From: Spirogloea muscicola
Taxonomy: Eukaryota > Streptophyta > Zygnematophyceae > Spirogloeales > Spirogloeaceae
Assembly: GCA_009602725.1 (NCBI GenBank)
Contig: WELB01000108.1
Coordinates: forward strand, 383,910 to 441,004
DNA length: 57,095 bases
Direction of reading: 5' to 3'
This document shows positions 19,752 to 32,792 of the stretch, piece by piece. A model generated the notes under the pieces. It was not told the DNA's origin. It searched no databases and worked only from the letters and a program-made list of their open reading frames with translations. The first letter of the stretch is position 1. Every line of letters begins with the position of its first letter. The position numbers were made by a program, and so were the translations under genes.

Positions 19752-20847
19752 ATGGCGTGGCTGGACGCCGAGAAGGTGCGACCGTCGGCGCTGCCCACCT
19801 GACCCCCACCCTTACAGAGCCCCCTTTCTCCCCCACCACTCCCCCAACCATGTTCGGCGCTTGCGATCCACAGACCGCGCCTCGCCGCCCCGCCGACCTG
19901 CAGCCGTTCTGGTGTTGCTCTTTGTTGTGCAAGCTCGGGCCCTGTGACGTCTGAGCAGGTTACGAGCCAGGCCCTACGTCCTATACAAGCCTTTAAATCA
20001 GCAATGATAAGACCTTCGCAAGGCGTTCAGATGGCGCGCAGCTGGCTTCAGTGATCATGCATAGAAGGCCAGACAAGCATTAGCTGCTGTAGAGGTTGCG
20101 AAGCCCTCAGCGACAAAATGCTAGCAGCTTGTCATACTATGGATGCTTGAAAATGCGTGCCACAACCGGCACTGAGCTATCTTCTCTATGGGCGAGCTCT
20201 TCTTCTTTCTTTGGCTTTGGACATTGTCCATTCTTTTTAGGGCTGGTTTTGCTAGCTCCTCTTCTCTATGGGCGAGCACTTTCTTCTTTTCTTCGATCTT
20301 GTCCTCATCCATAGATGCATGAGACTGACTTCATATGCAGCTGTGCGAGCACAGCTGCTTCGCAAGCAGTTGCATTCCAGACACAATGTGCAGAGGGCGG
20401 TTCGTCCTTGTGGTCGAATGCTCAGCCTTGACCTATTGAGCGACTGTGATCTGCCGGGGGGCGCAGGCGGAGAAGGAGCTGAAGCAGTGGTCCACGTGGT
20501 TCCTGAAAAAGGCCAAAATTGCAACATACTACGGCTTCATTCCGCTCGTCATAGTCATTGGCATGCAGGTGAGGGCTGCGATCGAAGGACGTACTGATTG
20601 CCTCGTCGTATATTGTGAGTGTAGGTCCTCTATCTCCCTCACAGGTGCAAAGAGGAGAAAGCCGATGGCTATTGCAGACTATTTGATTGACTTTCATTGC
20701 ACGCTGTCTGGCAGTACACCACCTACAAAGTCACTTGCACCATGCAGTCTGGGCATCTCTGTGACAGCTGAACCTGAGATGCTGTCTTTGTTGGCATCAC
20801 AGACTGACCCCAAACCACAGTGGACGCAACTTCTCGGACCAGTTTGA
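19752..20847 (+). CDS. TOM7: TOM7, small subunit of the mitochondrial outer-membrane translocase
   Basis: TOM7 is a tail-anchored modulator of TOM complex assembly. Exon 2 (20467-20568) encodes [19 protein letters not shown] and then [15 protein letters not shown], and exon 3 (20803-20847) encodes [14 protein letters not shown]. These match the plant TOM7 core (KKAK..THYGFIPLIIVIGM and DPKP..QLL.PV) closely. Exon 1 is proposed as 19752-19775 (MAWLDAEK, donor GTGCGA), which joins in phase and gives 56 aa. It is the least certain part; another short 5' exon may exist. The first intron is about 690 bp and contains dispersed repeat modules, long for this window. The gene is divergent from the DPH3 exon. 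Confidence 0.85.
20180..20295 (+). repeat. Hairpin modules inside TOM7 intron 1
   Basis: TCTATGGGCGAGC occurs twice (about 20184 and 20263) around GGACATTGTCCATTC and GGGCTGGTTTTGCTAGCTCC. The same order is found at 12770-12835, so this is a dispersed element inserted in the intron. Confidence 0.65.
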
Positions 20848-21819
20848 GACATGGTCACGACGGCATTAGTGTGCCAATGTTTTCGATGATGCTGCCATGT
20901 GCTGAAGACCATGCGACAGAAGCAGCATGGACTATTGCAGCATCCAGCTGGCTATTTGTTGGATACCTTTTGCTCTGTACAAGGCTTGGGTGTCAGTGGC
21001 ACTTGTTTCTAGGCTTGTTACCGTCACATTTGGCCGGAACTCGACCTGAGCAGGCCAGATCCTTGCAATGACAGGCGGGCTTCGAAATTTCGCATTTGAC
21101 CTGCAACACTTCACACATTACACAGTTATTGTGGGCCTTGTACATGCTAAGCTCTTGCGTTGGGGGCAGAGCTCTCATCAACTTTCCGATGTCATGAGCT
21201 GAGACCCATCTGCCCACAGCAACCCGTATGAGGTCCTCAAACGGAAGCGCGGCCAGATTGACTGGTGGCTGGGAAAGGCCAGCCCAAAAGAATGGACAAA
21301 AGAGGTTGCACATTGATCCTTCCCAAGTCGGTGACGGTAAACTGATGCCTCATCGTGGATAACCCACCCTTATGAGGCTTTGTCAATGCTTGAAGCTCGC
21401 CGGTCATGGTATACGTCTGTCTGGCTGCTATTGGGCATGCCGTCTGCGCATCTCAGGGAACAAGCTTGCCGGATCGAGCGAGCACGAGACCAGGCCGCGG
21501 GTGCCGAGCTGCGGAAGCAGACGTCTGGGCTGCACGGTGCGCAGGGCAAAAATGCCGCTCGGGGTTTGGGGGTTTGCTTTCGGGGCTTCTGCGGGGTCCC
21601 TCCCGATGCTTGCCACGTGCTGAAGCGCACCATCGTCAAGAGGATCGAACGGCGCTGCGCCAGCCCCGCTCGGGGTTACATGAAAACCCCTAAGTTGCGC
21701 TATCGACCCCTCGCCTATCATTCACGTACCGCGCAGCCTCCATCTGCAAGCTCCGCCGGCTCCGCCGCCGCCGCCGCCGCCACCGCCGCAGCCGCCGCCG
21801 TTGCAGGAGCGTCGGCGCC
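20848..21819. other. Intergenic region with a family B tail, no gene seen
   Basis: A minus-strand copy of the family B tail lies at 21238-21305 (AGCGCGGCCAGATTGACTGG, then the hairpin and AATGGACAA). The rest is the 5' flank of eS30. A GC-rich open frame at 21380-21823 has no recognised domain. Confidence 0.5.
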
Positions 21820-22658
<839 letters not shown>

Positions 22659-23153
22659 GCATGCAGCTACATAGAGGTTTGCTTAGCATGAGAGGCACCT
22701 GCCGCTGCATTGGAGCTTCACTTCAAGTGATGGAGAAGGGGTTGATGGACACTCTTTGTAGCATTGCAAGAAGAGGTGATTGCCTCTTGCTAGTTGATGC
22801 CGCCAGTAGCGACAGGAGGGGAGGAAGGGAAGCTTTTCATACAAAGGTTTGAGGATGATTGGGGACGCTGTTGTGGTGGACACTGTTGAGCTCGACTCGG
22901 CTTCATAGTGAAGCTGGGCAGAGGGTGGTGTGAGCTGATGTTCAGCATACTCGATTGAGCAGCTTTATTCACACTCCTTCAAGGAATCAATGCACTATAT
23001 ATCTTGGTTACCAGCTTCTCGGTAGGTGTAGCGCTACTGACAAGGTAATTTAGTAGCATGCAATTGCCAAGAGCAAGCTTCATCTGGCTTGAATTCCACC
23101 AAATACGACACCTACTTTCAAAGCACCATTATTTGACAGCGAATGGTTGGCCA
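22659..23153. other. Convergent 3' flanks, no gene seen
   Basis: The region between the eS30 stop (+) and the TTI1 stop (-) has no coding signal that I can support. Confidence 0.5.
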
Positions 23154-26100
23154 CTACCTCTCTGAGCTTTGTACAATGGGGTTGGCGAACTCACACTCTC
23201 CCAAATGTTCTACCTCTGACAATAGCGAAACTGCCAGAGCAACATCAGGCATTGCGCCAGAGGGCAACTGCCCTTTGCCCCACAGAATGTAAAGAGCATC
23301 CTTTGAACTGCTCCATGATGGCAAGAGCAGCTCTTTGTCAGGAAGCTCGAAGCTGCACTGCTCCTCACCGCTCTGCAACACCTGATCAGCCATGGCAGCC
23401 ACATTCGTCGAGCAAAGTTGCGGCCCTGGTATCTCGGCTGCGGACAGCGGCCAGCAGGTGAGGTCGGCCAGCAAGAGCCACACTGTGTCGGAATCGATGC
23501 TGGCTATTGCCAGGAGGGCCTGCTTTGCCACCGTGTGCACAGCCCCCCTTAAGAGTGGGATGATAGCACAAGCAACGGCCTTGGCAATGGGGGCCAACGC
23601 TGTGGACGACTTGCTCTCACTGGCTGTTGTGGCTATGCACCGCAACACAGCCTCCTTGACTTTCAGGACAGTGGCCAGCGCGACCTGAGGGCTTGGTGCG
23701 CTTCGTTTCTTGGGCATCAGGGTGGCCTTGGACTCGGGCTCGTCCAGCCGTGCTCCGAATGAGGACGGGGGCTGCTCCCCGGGGAAAGGCTCCACAATGG
23801 GCAGCAAGGTGGCAGCCGCCGATGCCGCTGCAGGCGAGACCGGCCCGTGGCAAAGCAGCCGAAGCATGTGGGGCCACGCATCGTCCCGGAAGCGGCGGGC
23901 CACAAAGTCGCCACCGCCCGAGAGTGCCAGAGTGGACATGACTTCCAGCGCCCGCGCCAACACCTGGTGACCTTGCCACTCTCATCATCAGCTTGGTACT
24001 GAAAGCGCCCACAAGGCTTACTATGAACTTACAAGCACAGCGCTAGTACTTTTGCGGGCAATAGGAGGGCTCACTGTAGGACTTGAAGAGCGCAGGCAGA
24101 GCACAAGGTGGGGCCACAGGAGGTGTATCCGTGGGAGGATGCGGTGCATCTCCTCCTCCTTGATGGCTGCCGGCCTTCCCTCCTCCTCTTCCCAATACTC
24201 CCGGCTGCTGCTCGTCCACTCACCTCCTGCTTGACCACCACTGCCCTCGCAGTAGGCGCCACACTGAATGAGTTCGACCACCGCCGCCTTCTCAAGCTTC
24301 TCGCTGTCACGGCACGCCTGCAGGCTGCCGAGTGCCCTCACTGCATTCTGCACGGACGACAGCCATGGGCAACCAGAAGGCTCAGCGGCAACATTGATGC
24401 CCTTGTTGTGGGTCTCGGACTCACAGGTGCATTGTGTTTGCATCAGTCAGCCCCACCAATACTCATCGCTGTTAGCTTGAAATACATAGCTGCACCAGAC
24501 TGACTGAGGGCTGCATACCTCGGCTGTGTCCAGCGCGACAAGGAGCACCGATAAGGGCTTGGAGCCGAGCAAAGGCCCGCAAGCTTCCAAACAGGAAGTT
24601 GCGACAGATGCCAGGGAGCGGTGGAGCCTCAGCCTCTCCTCTCGCTTTGCCTGTGCCTCGGACAAGTCCACAAATGCTTGATCTCCTCCCTCCTCCCTTT
24701 CTGCAAGCTCGCTGACTTCCATGGAGCTTTGCTGCCTTTCCTCACTTCTCTTTGAGGACCTCCTCCTCGGGCCCTGTCTAGTGCAATATTCGTCTTCCAG
24801 AGTTGCACTGGTGCTTGCAGTGGAATGTGCATGAACTCGACTGTCATTCACAGCAGAAGCTTGACCAGCCAGCACCCCTCCTCCATCGGCCTCGACTTTC
24901 AGCCTCATCATGCTTGATGCTGCTTCAGCTGACTGTCTTGCTGCAGCTGCAGCTTCAATATGTGCTGCTGCAGCTATCTCCCTCATAATCTGCAGATGAT
25001 AGTATGAGTAGCACATCATAAAGAGTGCTGTAACATCTGATCAATGAATTGATAAAATAGACATCCAGCTCATGAGGTTTTCAAGTGCATTGCAAGAGTG
25101 GGGTAGATAGTCCTACTTGCACAAATGCCAAAATCTGCTGCGGATGAGCACGTCTCGATGTAACCTCCAAGCTTTGAGCGACAGCTCTTAGCTGGCTAAT
25201 GCATGTACAATTCAAGACTTTAGTATAGGTTCGTGAATGCTTGCAGCAGATCATAATTAGAAGTCATTGCAGATACATCTTTGGCACGAATCTTTACTTG
25301 ACCATCATATACCACCGAACTTGTCAGACTTCAGCATGCTGAGGTGCAAGCAAAGCACAAGCTCTTGCTTGATCTGAAGTTGACTGAGGGCAGGGAGGAA
25401 ACCTCACAGGCTCTGAGAGAAGCGGCAGGAGGTTGACAGACGACTTGGTACGACTCAAGACCGCCACAAAGAGCCGGGGCGTGCGCGGGTACACAGCCAG
25501 ATGTCGCAGCCCTCGACACAGCGAGTCGACAATGTAGTCGGCATTCGCTGCAACCAGTGCACGTGGCTGGATGGCAGCAAATCCATGAGCTTAAGTGAAA
25601 CAAAAAAGGTGAACTGACTTAGTTCAGGTGACTACTGTTATGATGATAGGTTCATATTCTGCATAATACACTTCCTTGCGCTTGCGGTGGCCTCTTAAGG
25701 CAAGGAAAGTACCGAGGGGTAGCCGCAATTTATGCAGATTGAGTGCAGAGCAATGCCGGCTGCCTCGCTCACAGGGCCGTACGTGTCGCCCAGCTTGTCC
25801 AGAACAGGGTACAGTGTGCTCGCCAAAAGGGTCCCAGGTGACACAAACCGCCTGCCGAGAGCTCGAGCAAATACCGCCACGCCACGCAGCAAAATCTGCA
25901 TGCAAGCCCACCCTCTTATGAGGCTGCCAGCCAAGAGCTTAGCAGAAGCTTCACATGCAATGGGTGCGTATAACCAGTCAGCAAGACTTGCTGCATCTCT
26001 GTACCTGGTGAAGCAGGATGTTGGCGTCCAAGGCATGGCGGGCGGAAGCGGGGTCAAGGCTATCGTCTGAGTACGGCAAGTCCCAGAGGTCTGGGTTGAC

Positions 26101-29100
26101 AAACTCATGCAGCACCTCCTCCACAAAAGGAAGCACGTCTGCAATCTCGCCTGCGCCGAGCTTGACTAGATCGTCACTCCCCTCAGACTCCTCCCTCCAT
26201 ACCCCAGAGGCTCCATAGATGATCTCCTCGATTACAAGAGCCGCACTTGCAGCTGCCCGCTGAGTGCTGCCAACCTCTCTGACTTTGCCTTTGAGGTGAT
26301 CTGAAGGTGCAACATCTAAGACTGTCAACAACTTGCGAGGTTGGCCACTAAGAGAATTGGCGCAAGTCCTCAGAGTGCGCAGAAAGGGCTCCAGGATTGC
26401 TGAGAGTGCACTTCCAGTCAGCGAAGCTGTAAGCAGGGGGGACATCAACACACAAGAGAGGGCTCAGCTAGTGCATACTGAAGAAGCTCCTTCAGCTTGA
26501 GCAACTTCCAACAAGCCCGCCGACATTGGGACCAGCTGATGCAGATGTACAATCTGGATACAGCCATTTCGAGTCAGAGAACCTCATACCTTGGCCACAT
26601 ATACTTCCTGCCACTCGGCACACATGAGCAAGTGCCCAAAATAGCTCCTCATCTTCTAAATGGCGCAGCCTGGCATGTAACTGGGAGCTGTCCAGGTCTC
26701 TGCCTTGGAGAGCAGGGTTGCACTCAACTTCTCTGTCTTGCAAAATGAAGCGCGAGGGCAGGAGAGTTGGTGGGCCAGATAGTGCCACTGCCATGGTAGA
26801 AGTCGACGAGGAATCAATGGCGCGAGCGTGAACAAGGACTGAGGGTGCCGTGACATCTGCAATAAGGCTCGGGCGGGTGGAGAACTCGAACACCTGTGCC
26901 ATGGCACCCGAGAACAGCTCCCCTGCTGGCTGCACAAGTTTGAAGAAGAGTCACGTGTGCAAGGTGAGATCTACATAGGGTGACAAATAGGAAGAGGCCA
27001 ATTCATGGCTGACAACACGTTAGAAAGAACATTTATTGAGTACAGTTTTTACACAAAGTCATCCACAATTCTCAAGCTGGTAGTGCACGTACGTACTGAG
27101 GAGTTGAAGAGCAAAGATGGAAGATGGGCAGGTCCTGTTAGTTGCATGGCAGCAGCAAGGCATCACGCATGTAGAATGGCTGTGGTTGGATGTGCCTTTG
27201 CCGTGACCTCTGGCAAATCCCTAACAAGTCTGAGCAATTCATCAAGAAATCACAGAGTGAATGTCACCAAAAAAGGCAGAGGTGGTTGTTGCTTCCAAAT
27301 GATAGTCTGCAGAGAAGATGAGTATTCTGAGCAAGATGGTAAATTGTAGGCCACCATGCTCAGGTGCAAATGCGTGTTAGTGTGACTGACCTGCAAATTG
27401 TGCCTTTGAGGCTCTTGAGCTGGATGACCATGCCGTCCGAGGCTGTCCTGCCAGGACCCACCGTTTCAAGTATGACTGCGGATGACAACTGCTGCTTTAC
27501 TGCCATCACCACCGAGTGATGACCATCAAGGCTGAGACCCAGAAGGCAATCCTGTGGACGAGAAGACAAGTCAGAGCAGCAAGAGCACCTAAGTGTACAG
27601 AGTCAGCGGGTTACTTAGCATTATTGACAGATTCACAGGTAAGAAAGGCCTTCTTTGACACTGCTGTGAACATGCTTGCCACGAATTAATGTAGTAGATT
27701 CTTCAGCTACATGCTTCTGCATGTTGGTGACACTTGGTCCAAGGTACGGGGCGGGCTCAGGAGCGTCATTGACCAGAAATATGGTTGAGGACGAATGAAG
27801 GACACTGGAGCAGCCCAGGAGCAGCGAGCAACACGCCTCTGCCACGGCTGTGCGAACTTCAGGCATCCTGTGGGCAGCAAGCTGATGGAAGCATCCACGA
27901 ACAGGTATACAGAGGCCTATGTCAGCTGGAGCAGCGTAGGGGTTTGCAAGACAATTTTACAAGTGCGACTCTTACAGTGGAGGCCTGCTTGTCTACTTAT
28001 GCGAGCATCTGTACTTTTAGCAACATAGAAGATCAGGTGAGGCATATGAGACAGCCTCAGCAAGACCCTCATGTTCTTCACCACGCTGCACTCAAAGTAT
28101 TCTGCCAAAAGTGACTGTGCACACCAATCTTCGGGGCAGAGGGGGAGAACATCACATGAGGTAAATTCTCTCACCTTTGTGAAGGTCTTTGCAATGAAGG
28201 AGTGCACTTTCTTATCCACATCCTCCAGCCACTCTGCAGTCCTCTCGATGCGGAGCCGTGGAAGCACTCCTCCTCTTGAGGTGTCCATCACTCCATTGCC
28301 ACCCTCTTTCAAGGTGGTGCGGTCGCCCTGGCTTGGCTTGCTGCCGGCATCTTTGCCCTCCTTGACGGCATTCGACTTGGAAAAGCCCCTCAGCAAGTGA
28401 AGCACGTCCTGGGCGCTGCGCGGCTCCTCCTGGCCCGCATCATGCCGCCTGAGGTCGTCGTTGCAGACGATGACCAACAAGTCAGTGAAGGCCTTGAGGG
28501 CGGTGCAGATGCTGCTTGAGCTGGCGGCTGGTGCTGCAGGAGCGGCCGCCACCTGAGAGAGCAGAGCCTTCGCCAGGCCGCTGGCAACCCCCGGCAGGAA
28601 GAATGCCAGGGCGTCTGCTGTTCTCACCTGGTAGGAGGAACATGTCAGATGGGCATCAATCTCCACAGCAATGAGCCCAGGCATACTGTATAGTGCTGGA
28701 GGCTCCCAAGAGCCTGTATAATAGGCCCTGAGAGACTACGGCACTGGACTATAGCAGATCCACATGTCCATTTGCATTAGGAACTGAGACACTTGATTTG
28801 TCATGCCAGTGAGACTGCTGCAACAATGACATGTAAAAAGTCCCGAAGTCTACACATGCCAGTACTTCCACTTCCACTCTCGACTGGAAGTGCAACACGC
28901 AACTTTCACAATAGCTATATCAAGCGCGTACAACATTGCAAGTGACAAAGAACAGCTACTCATACAAGGTCAACAATCCCAACTTCTCGTCACCGCAGCC
29001 AATACATTAGCCTGTACCTGGAGAATGACCTGATGCAAAGTGGCAAGAGCCTCGGACCTCAGCGTGCGGCTGCCCCGGCTGCCAACTGCCACTTCCCCAC

Positions 29101-30742
29101 TGGCAACCTGCTCAGCTACACATGAATAAGAGGAGTGTGGGAGTGCAGCCATTCTTGACATGACTGCTGCAGCAACGGCAAATGCTCAGAAATAAGCTCA
29201 CTTACGATATTGACTCTACCTTCAAGCAGCCAACCTTACCTTCTTGGGCACCTCCAATTACTTGACTAAAAAACTACAAGATAAGAACTGCTGCAAAACT
29301 CTCACCCAGGTCCTATAGTGCCGTGTAATACAACCAAGGCCCCATTAGTGCTTACTTGCAGCAGGAGCGCATTGGAGCTCTACCGACCTCATCAAGCAGG
29401 AGCCCGCTGCTTGCGTAGAGGAGTGGAGGAGCTCTACCTGAAGGAGCAGAGAGAAGAGGTGGCCGACAGCTGGCGCCATCGCTACACTCCGTAGCGCCTC
29501 GACTGGGCAGGTCGACAGCTCTGCTGCCGCCTCCCGGCCGCTCTGTGCACGTGCTCTGCCACTTTCTGGCGCCGGGCAGTGGCATGCCAGTCGCAAGAGC
29601 AGCAGACGCAAGCATCTCACTGCTCGGAGCCGGATCTCCTCGCTGGCAGCCTCCCTGGGGAGCGACGCGAGCGAGGCGAGGGCGCGCAGGAGCGTTGCGA
29701 GCTGGTGGCCGGATTGAGCGCTGCAGTGGCCGAGGAGGATTTCCAGCGCATGGAGGGCCTCTTCGACGACCGAGTCCGCCACCCCAGAGATCTCTGGCAC
29801 GGCGCCTTTGGCAGTGCGCCGGGACGCGCCCGCTTGCGCCACAAGGAGGTGGAGAGGAAACAGGACATAGCTGCAAGCGCAGAGGTAGTCAATGGATTGT
29901 GAATCTCCTGTGGCGGCGAAAAACGATCAGGGTTTCCATGCTCGACTACAAGGTGCGGCGGCCAGGTAAGGTGACTTGAGTCCATATCGTGTGTCAGAGG
30001 TTAATGCGTCAAGCTCCAGGACCAGGCTTGCATCACAACCTGCACCTTGGCCGCGGCTCCGGCTGCCAGTAAAGCAGCTAAATTGTCGAGCTCGACCCCA
30101 AACCCTAAATCCTAACAACTGAAACCCTAAGCAATTGGCCTTGGGTAAAAGCGAGGGAGGAGTCACGGCGACTCTCAGTGCTTACTCCATGCAGGCCCGC
30201 AGGCCCGGCCGCGGGAGCTCCTGCAGGGCCGCCGCCAGCCGCCGGAGCGCGGCAAGCTGCGGCGCGGCGCCGCCACGGGCCTCCACGACCGCCACGCACA
30301 GCGGCCGCAGGCGCCGGAACGCGTTCTGCCTGGCCCCGTTGTTCACGTCCTCGCCGCCGACGCCGCCGCCGCCGTCATCGTCGTCGCCGTCGTCGCGTTG
30401 GTCCCGCCTGGCCACGCGGCCGGCGGCGCCCTCGGCGGAATCTCTGGCCATGGCCAGCTCCCGCACGCGCCGGAGAAGACCCGCCGCCTCCTCCGCCGCC
30501 GCTCCCGCCTCCACCTCGGAGGCCGGCGGCCCGGCGCGCCGCGCCGCAGGCTCGTCCTCGGGCTCCTCTCGCTGGCGCTCCATGGCTGCCGGCGAAGCCG
30601 CGGCGCTGAGGATCTCCTCCTCCGCCGCCTCCTCCGCCGCCTCATGCTGCTGCCCACAGAGCCAGGCGCGGTGCTGCCGCTCCCACGACGCGCCAGCCAG
30701 CGGCCCGCCCGCCTCGCCCTCGCCCTCGCCCTCGCTCTCCAT
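23154..30742 (-). CDS. TTI1: TTI1 (Tel2-interacting protein 1), HEAT-repeat protein, with an in-frame TGA
   Basis: TTI1 joins TEL2 and TTI2 in the TTT co-chaperone that matures PIKK kinases such as TOR and ATM. Fifteen exons: 30186-30742, 29356-29870, 29018-29115, 28175-28627, 27774-27881, 27391-27551, 27097-27229, 26590-26929, 26005-26426, 25713-25895, 25403-25566, 25117-25186, 24519-24989, 24075-24347 and 23154-23963. Their sum is 1586 codons with every phase matching. Family strings are CMDYVLFPLHLLV, LAAHRMPEVRTAVAEAC, EFVNPDLWDLPYSDDS, VAANADYIVDSLCRGLRHL, LLPLLSEPVRAVAQSLEV and ALEVMSTL-GGDFVARRF near the end. The N-terminal exon is acidic and Ala-rich. Codon 653 (27165-27163) is TGA inside exon 7, although flanking phases and homology continue through it. 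Either the allele is nonsense or the base is a sequence error; TGA is a normal stop in neighbouring genes. Confidence 0.85.
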
Positions 30743-30854
30743 CGCCGGCGGCAGCCGCCTCCGAGGCACAAGGCTCTGAAGACTGCAGGCACAAGGTTGC
30801 AGCCAGCCTTTCGAAATTGCTCCTCAGCAGCCTCGACTCCAGCTCACCTTGTTA

Positions 30855-31365
30855 CGTTTCTCTTGGGCTGGCTTCGCACTGCCATTGCCCTACATTCGGC
30901 GGGCGAGAAGGAACGGAAGTACTCGGACCACCCGGTGGGCGACGAGTTCGTTCCACCGGCAGTGGACGTGCACGGAGCCTTTGGCTCCAAATGGCTTGAC
31001 TTGCTCCACCGCCTGGCGCGGCGTGCAGCGGCCCGCCGAGCAGGGCGAGCAGCCCGGCTTCAACGTAGCCGGGTCCCTCGCTCAGGTTTTCCGTATGCGT
31101 TTGGCCGTCTCGATGCAGCGGTCCCTCGCCTTCGCGGTTCACTTGCGCGCAGGCCGAGCTTTGGCGGCGGCCTCCGGCTTCCGTCGGGGCGACGTCTTTC
31201 CGCCAGCTAGCTTCTCGGACCTGCATCTCCTGTCTAGAGGTTACTGAGCGTTCCCTGGCTGATGTCTTAGTCCTAGTCGTTCGCACTCAGGCTCCCTCAG
31301 ACTTTGTCCATTCTTTTGGGCTGGCCTTTCCCAGCAACCAGTCAATCTGGCCGCGCTTCCTGACC
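30855..31365 (+). mobile_element. Non-LTR retroelement family B, restriction-like endonuclease end
   Basis: The first frame reads EKERKYSDHPVGDEFVPPAV and DVHGAFGSKWLDLLHRLA, matching the K-x-R-K-Y and D-x-FG region that closes restriction-like endonuclease domains of non-LTR retrotransposons. A frameshift near 31058 moves to GFNVAGSLAQVFRMRLAVS, then GFRRGDVFPPAS, and the ORF ends DLHLLSRGY at about 31247. The 3' tail with GTCTTAGTCCTAGTCG and the GGCTGG/CCAGCC hairpin follows. The reverse transcriptase is missing, so the copy is 5'-truncated and dead. It lies just upstream of TTI1 on the other strand. Confidence 0.8.
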
Positions 31366-31374
31366 TACATTGGT

Positions 31375-32065
31375 CGAGCGATGTGTTCCTTTCTTTGGGC
31401 TGGCCTCTCACAGCCATCGCCCTCGACTAGAAGAAGAGGTGGCACTCCCAATGGGGGCAAGCGCTGCGAAAAGCCAGCCCAAAAAGAGCCTTGACAAAGG
31501 TTTGGAGGGGCCTACAAGCCCACAAGCAATTAGCAGCTACCAAGGGGCCTGAACACTGGAAGAGAGTGGAAGAGAGTGGCTCTCCCAGAAGGGGGCGAGG
31601 GCTGCGAAGTGACTGGAAGAGTCCATCTTCTCTGACAACCATTGCCTGACTTGGGATGAGCTGTTTCTTCAGCTCACAACTGCAGCTTACCTGGTGCCTC
31701 CTGACTTTGTCAACCCTCGCCCCCCTTGGAAGAGCTCAGTGCCCGTACTTATCAACTTTGTGACTGATCCTTCACTTTGACCCTTGTTGGGCTGGCCTTT
31801 CACAGCCACTGCCTTACGTTGGAAGAGCTGTTGCTTCACAAGGGGGCTGCTTTCTGGCTGCTAGCCTTTCTGATGTGCGGCTGCTAGCTAGGTGGTATCA
31901 TAGCAGTGTTATTTGTCTATTCCCGGCCCCTTCTACCCTTGTCGAGCGCTCGCCCCCTTTGGAAGAGCTTATGCTTTCTTTGCCCTAGACTCTGCCTGAA
32001 CAATGTGTCGGCTTGAGTTGGCCTCCATTTCATTTCATGCGCCCCGCGCGCCTTCTCTTCCTACA
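31375..32065. repeat. Mosaic of hairpin modules in both orientations
   Basis: GGGCTGGCCTCTCACAGCC (31400), its reverse-complement form (31480), GGGCTGGCCTTTCACAGCC (31788) and a CTGAACAATG module (31990-32062) follow each other with GGAAGAGCT spacers. No coding frame is credible. From 32066 to 32792 lies the 3' flank of FAD6 with no gene that I can support. Confidence 0.65.
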
Positions 32066-32792
32066 GCTCGTCTGCGTGCGGTGGCCAAAATCGAGAGGAG
32101 CTGCTTCTTCCTGTTTAGCCCTGGCTTGACCTGTTAATCAAGGGCTTTACTCCGTGTAGCCATTAGCTTTGCACAATCCACTTGGATCTGTCAGATATGT
32201 ACGTGCTCTTTCGAGGGTATCACAGTCCACCTTCATTAGTATTTTCGTCCTGAGACTTCAGCTCGCTAATCCTCTTTCTTTCTCAGGAAGACGATGAACT
32301 GGCTTGCTTTATGGCTTGCTTTGGCCTCCCTTCCATTCGTATCCCCATTCGCGTCAATAATAGGAAGTCAGAGGGCACAGAAGGAGGATGGGATTCTAGC
32401 GGAGAATGCACTGAGTAGTAAGGAAACAGCATCTACAAAGACAACTGCAGCTTCAATGCACTCACTCATCATGACTCAAGAGTGCTTCCCAAGCTTCCTT
32501 CAATGCATAACAATCCATACATAGCTTACAGTACAAGCATTTGCCTCTTCTTCCATAACACAAGTACATAATGATAGCCTTGCCATGAGGAGTCCACTTC
32601 TTCACAAACTCGTAATGCACACTCTACCATAAAATACACTGGACACCATGTGGGTTGCTAATGAGGGATGGGGGTTGTAATAGGGACGTGTAATGCTCTC
32701 CAGCAAATGAGGTCCGACGTCACTCAGGCAGAGTCTGCTTTACTAAACTGAATATCAGTTCAGCTTGCTGGCCAGAACTCTGGCAGCGCACT

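Noticed and set aside
30135-31210. Plus-strand Pro/Ser/Arg-rich frames over the TTI1 first exon
   Set aside because: They are antisense to the acidic TTI1 exon; only the part after about 30900 is meaningful, as a retroelement end.
32294-32524. A 76-codon frame starting NWLALWLALASLPFVSPF, like a small secreted protein
   Set aside because: The hydrophobic start is suggestive, but the rest is unremarkable, and it lies in the 3' flank of FAD6 next to repeats. There is not enough to call a gene.
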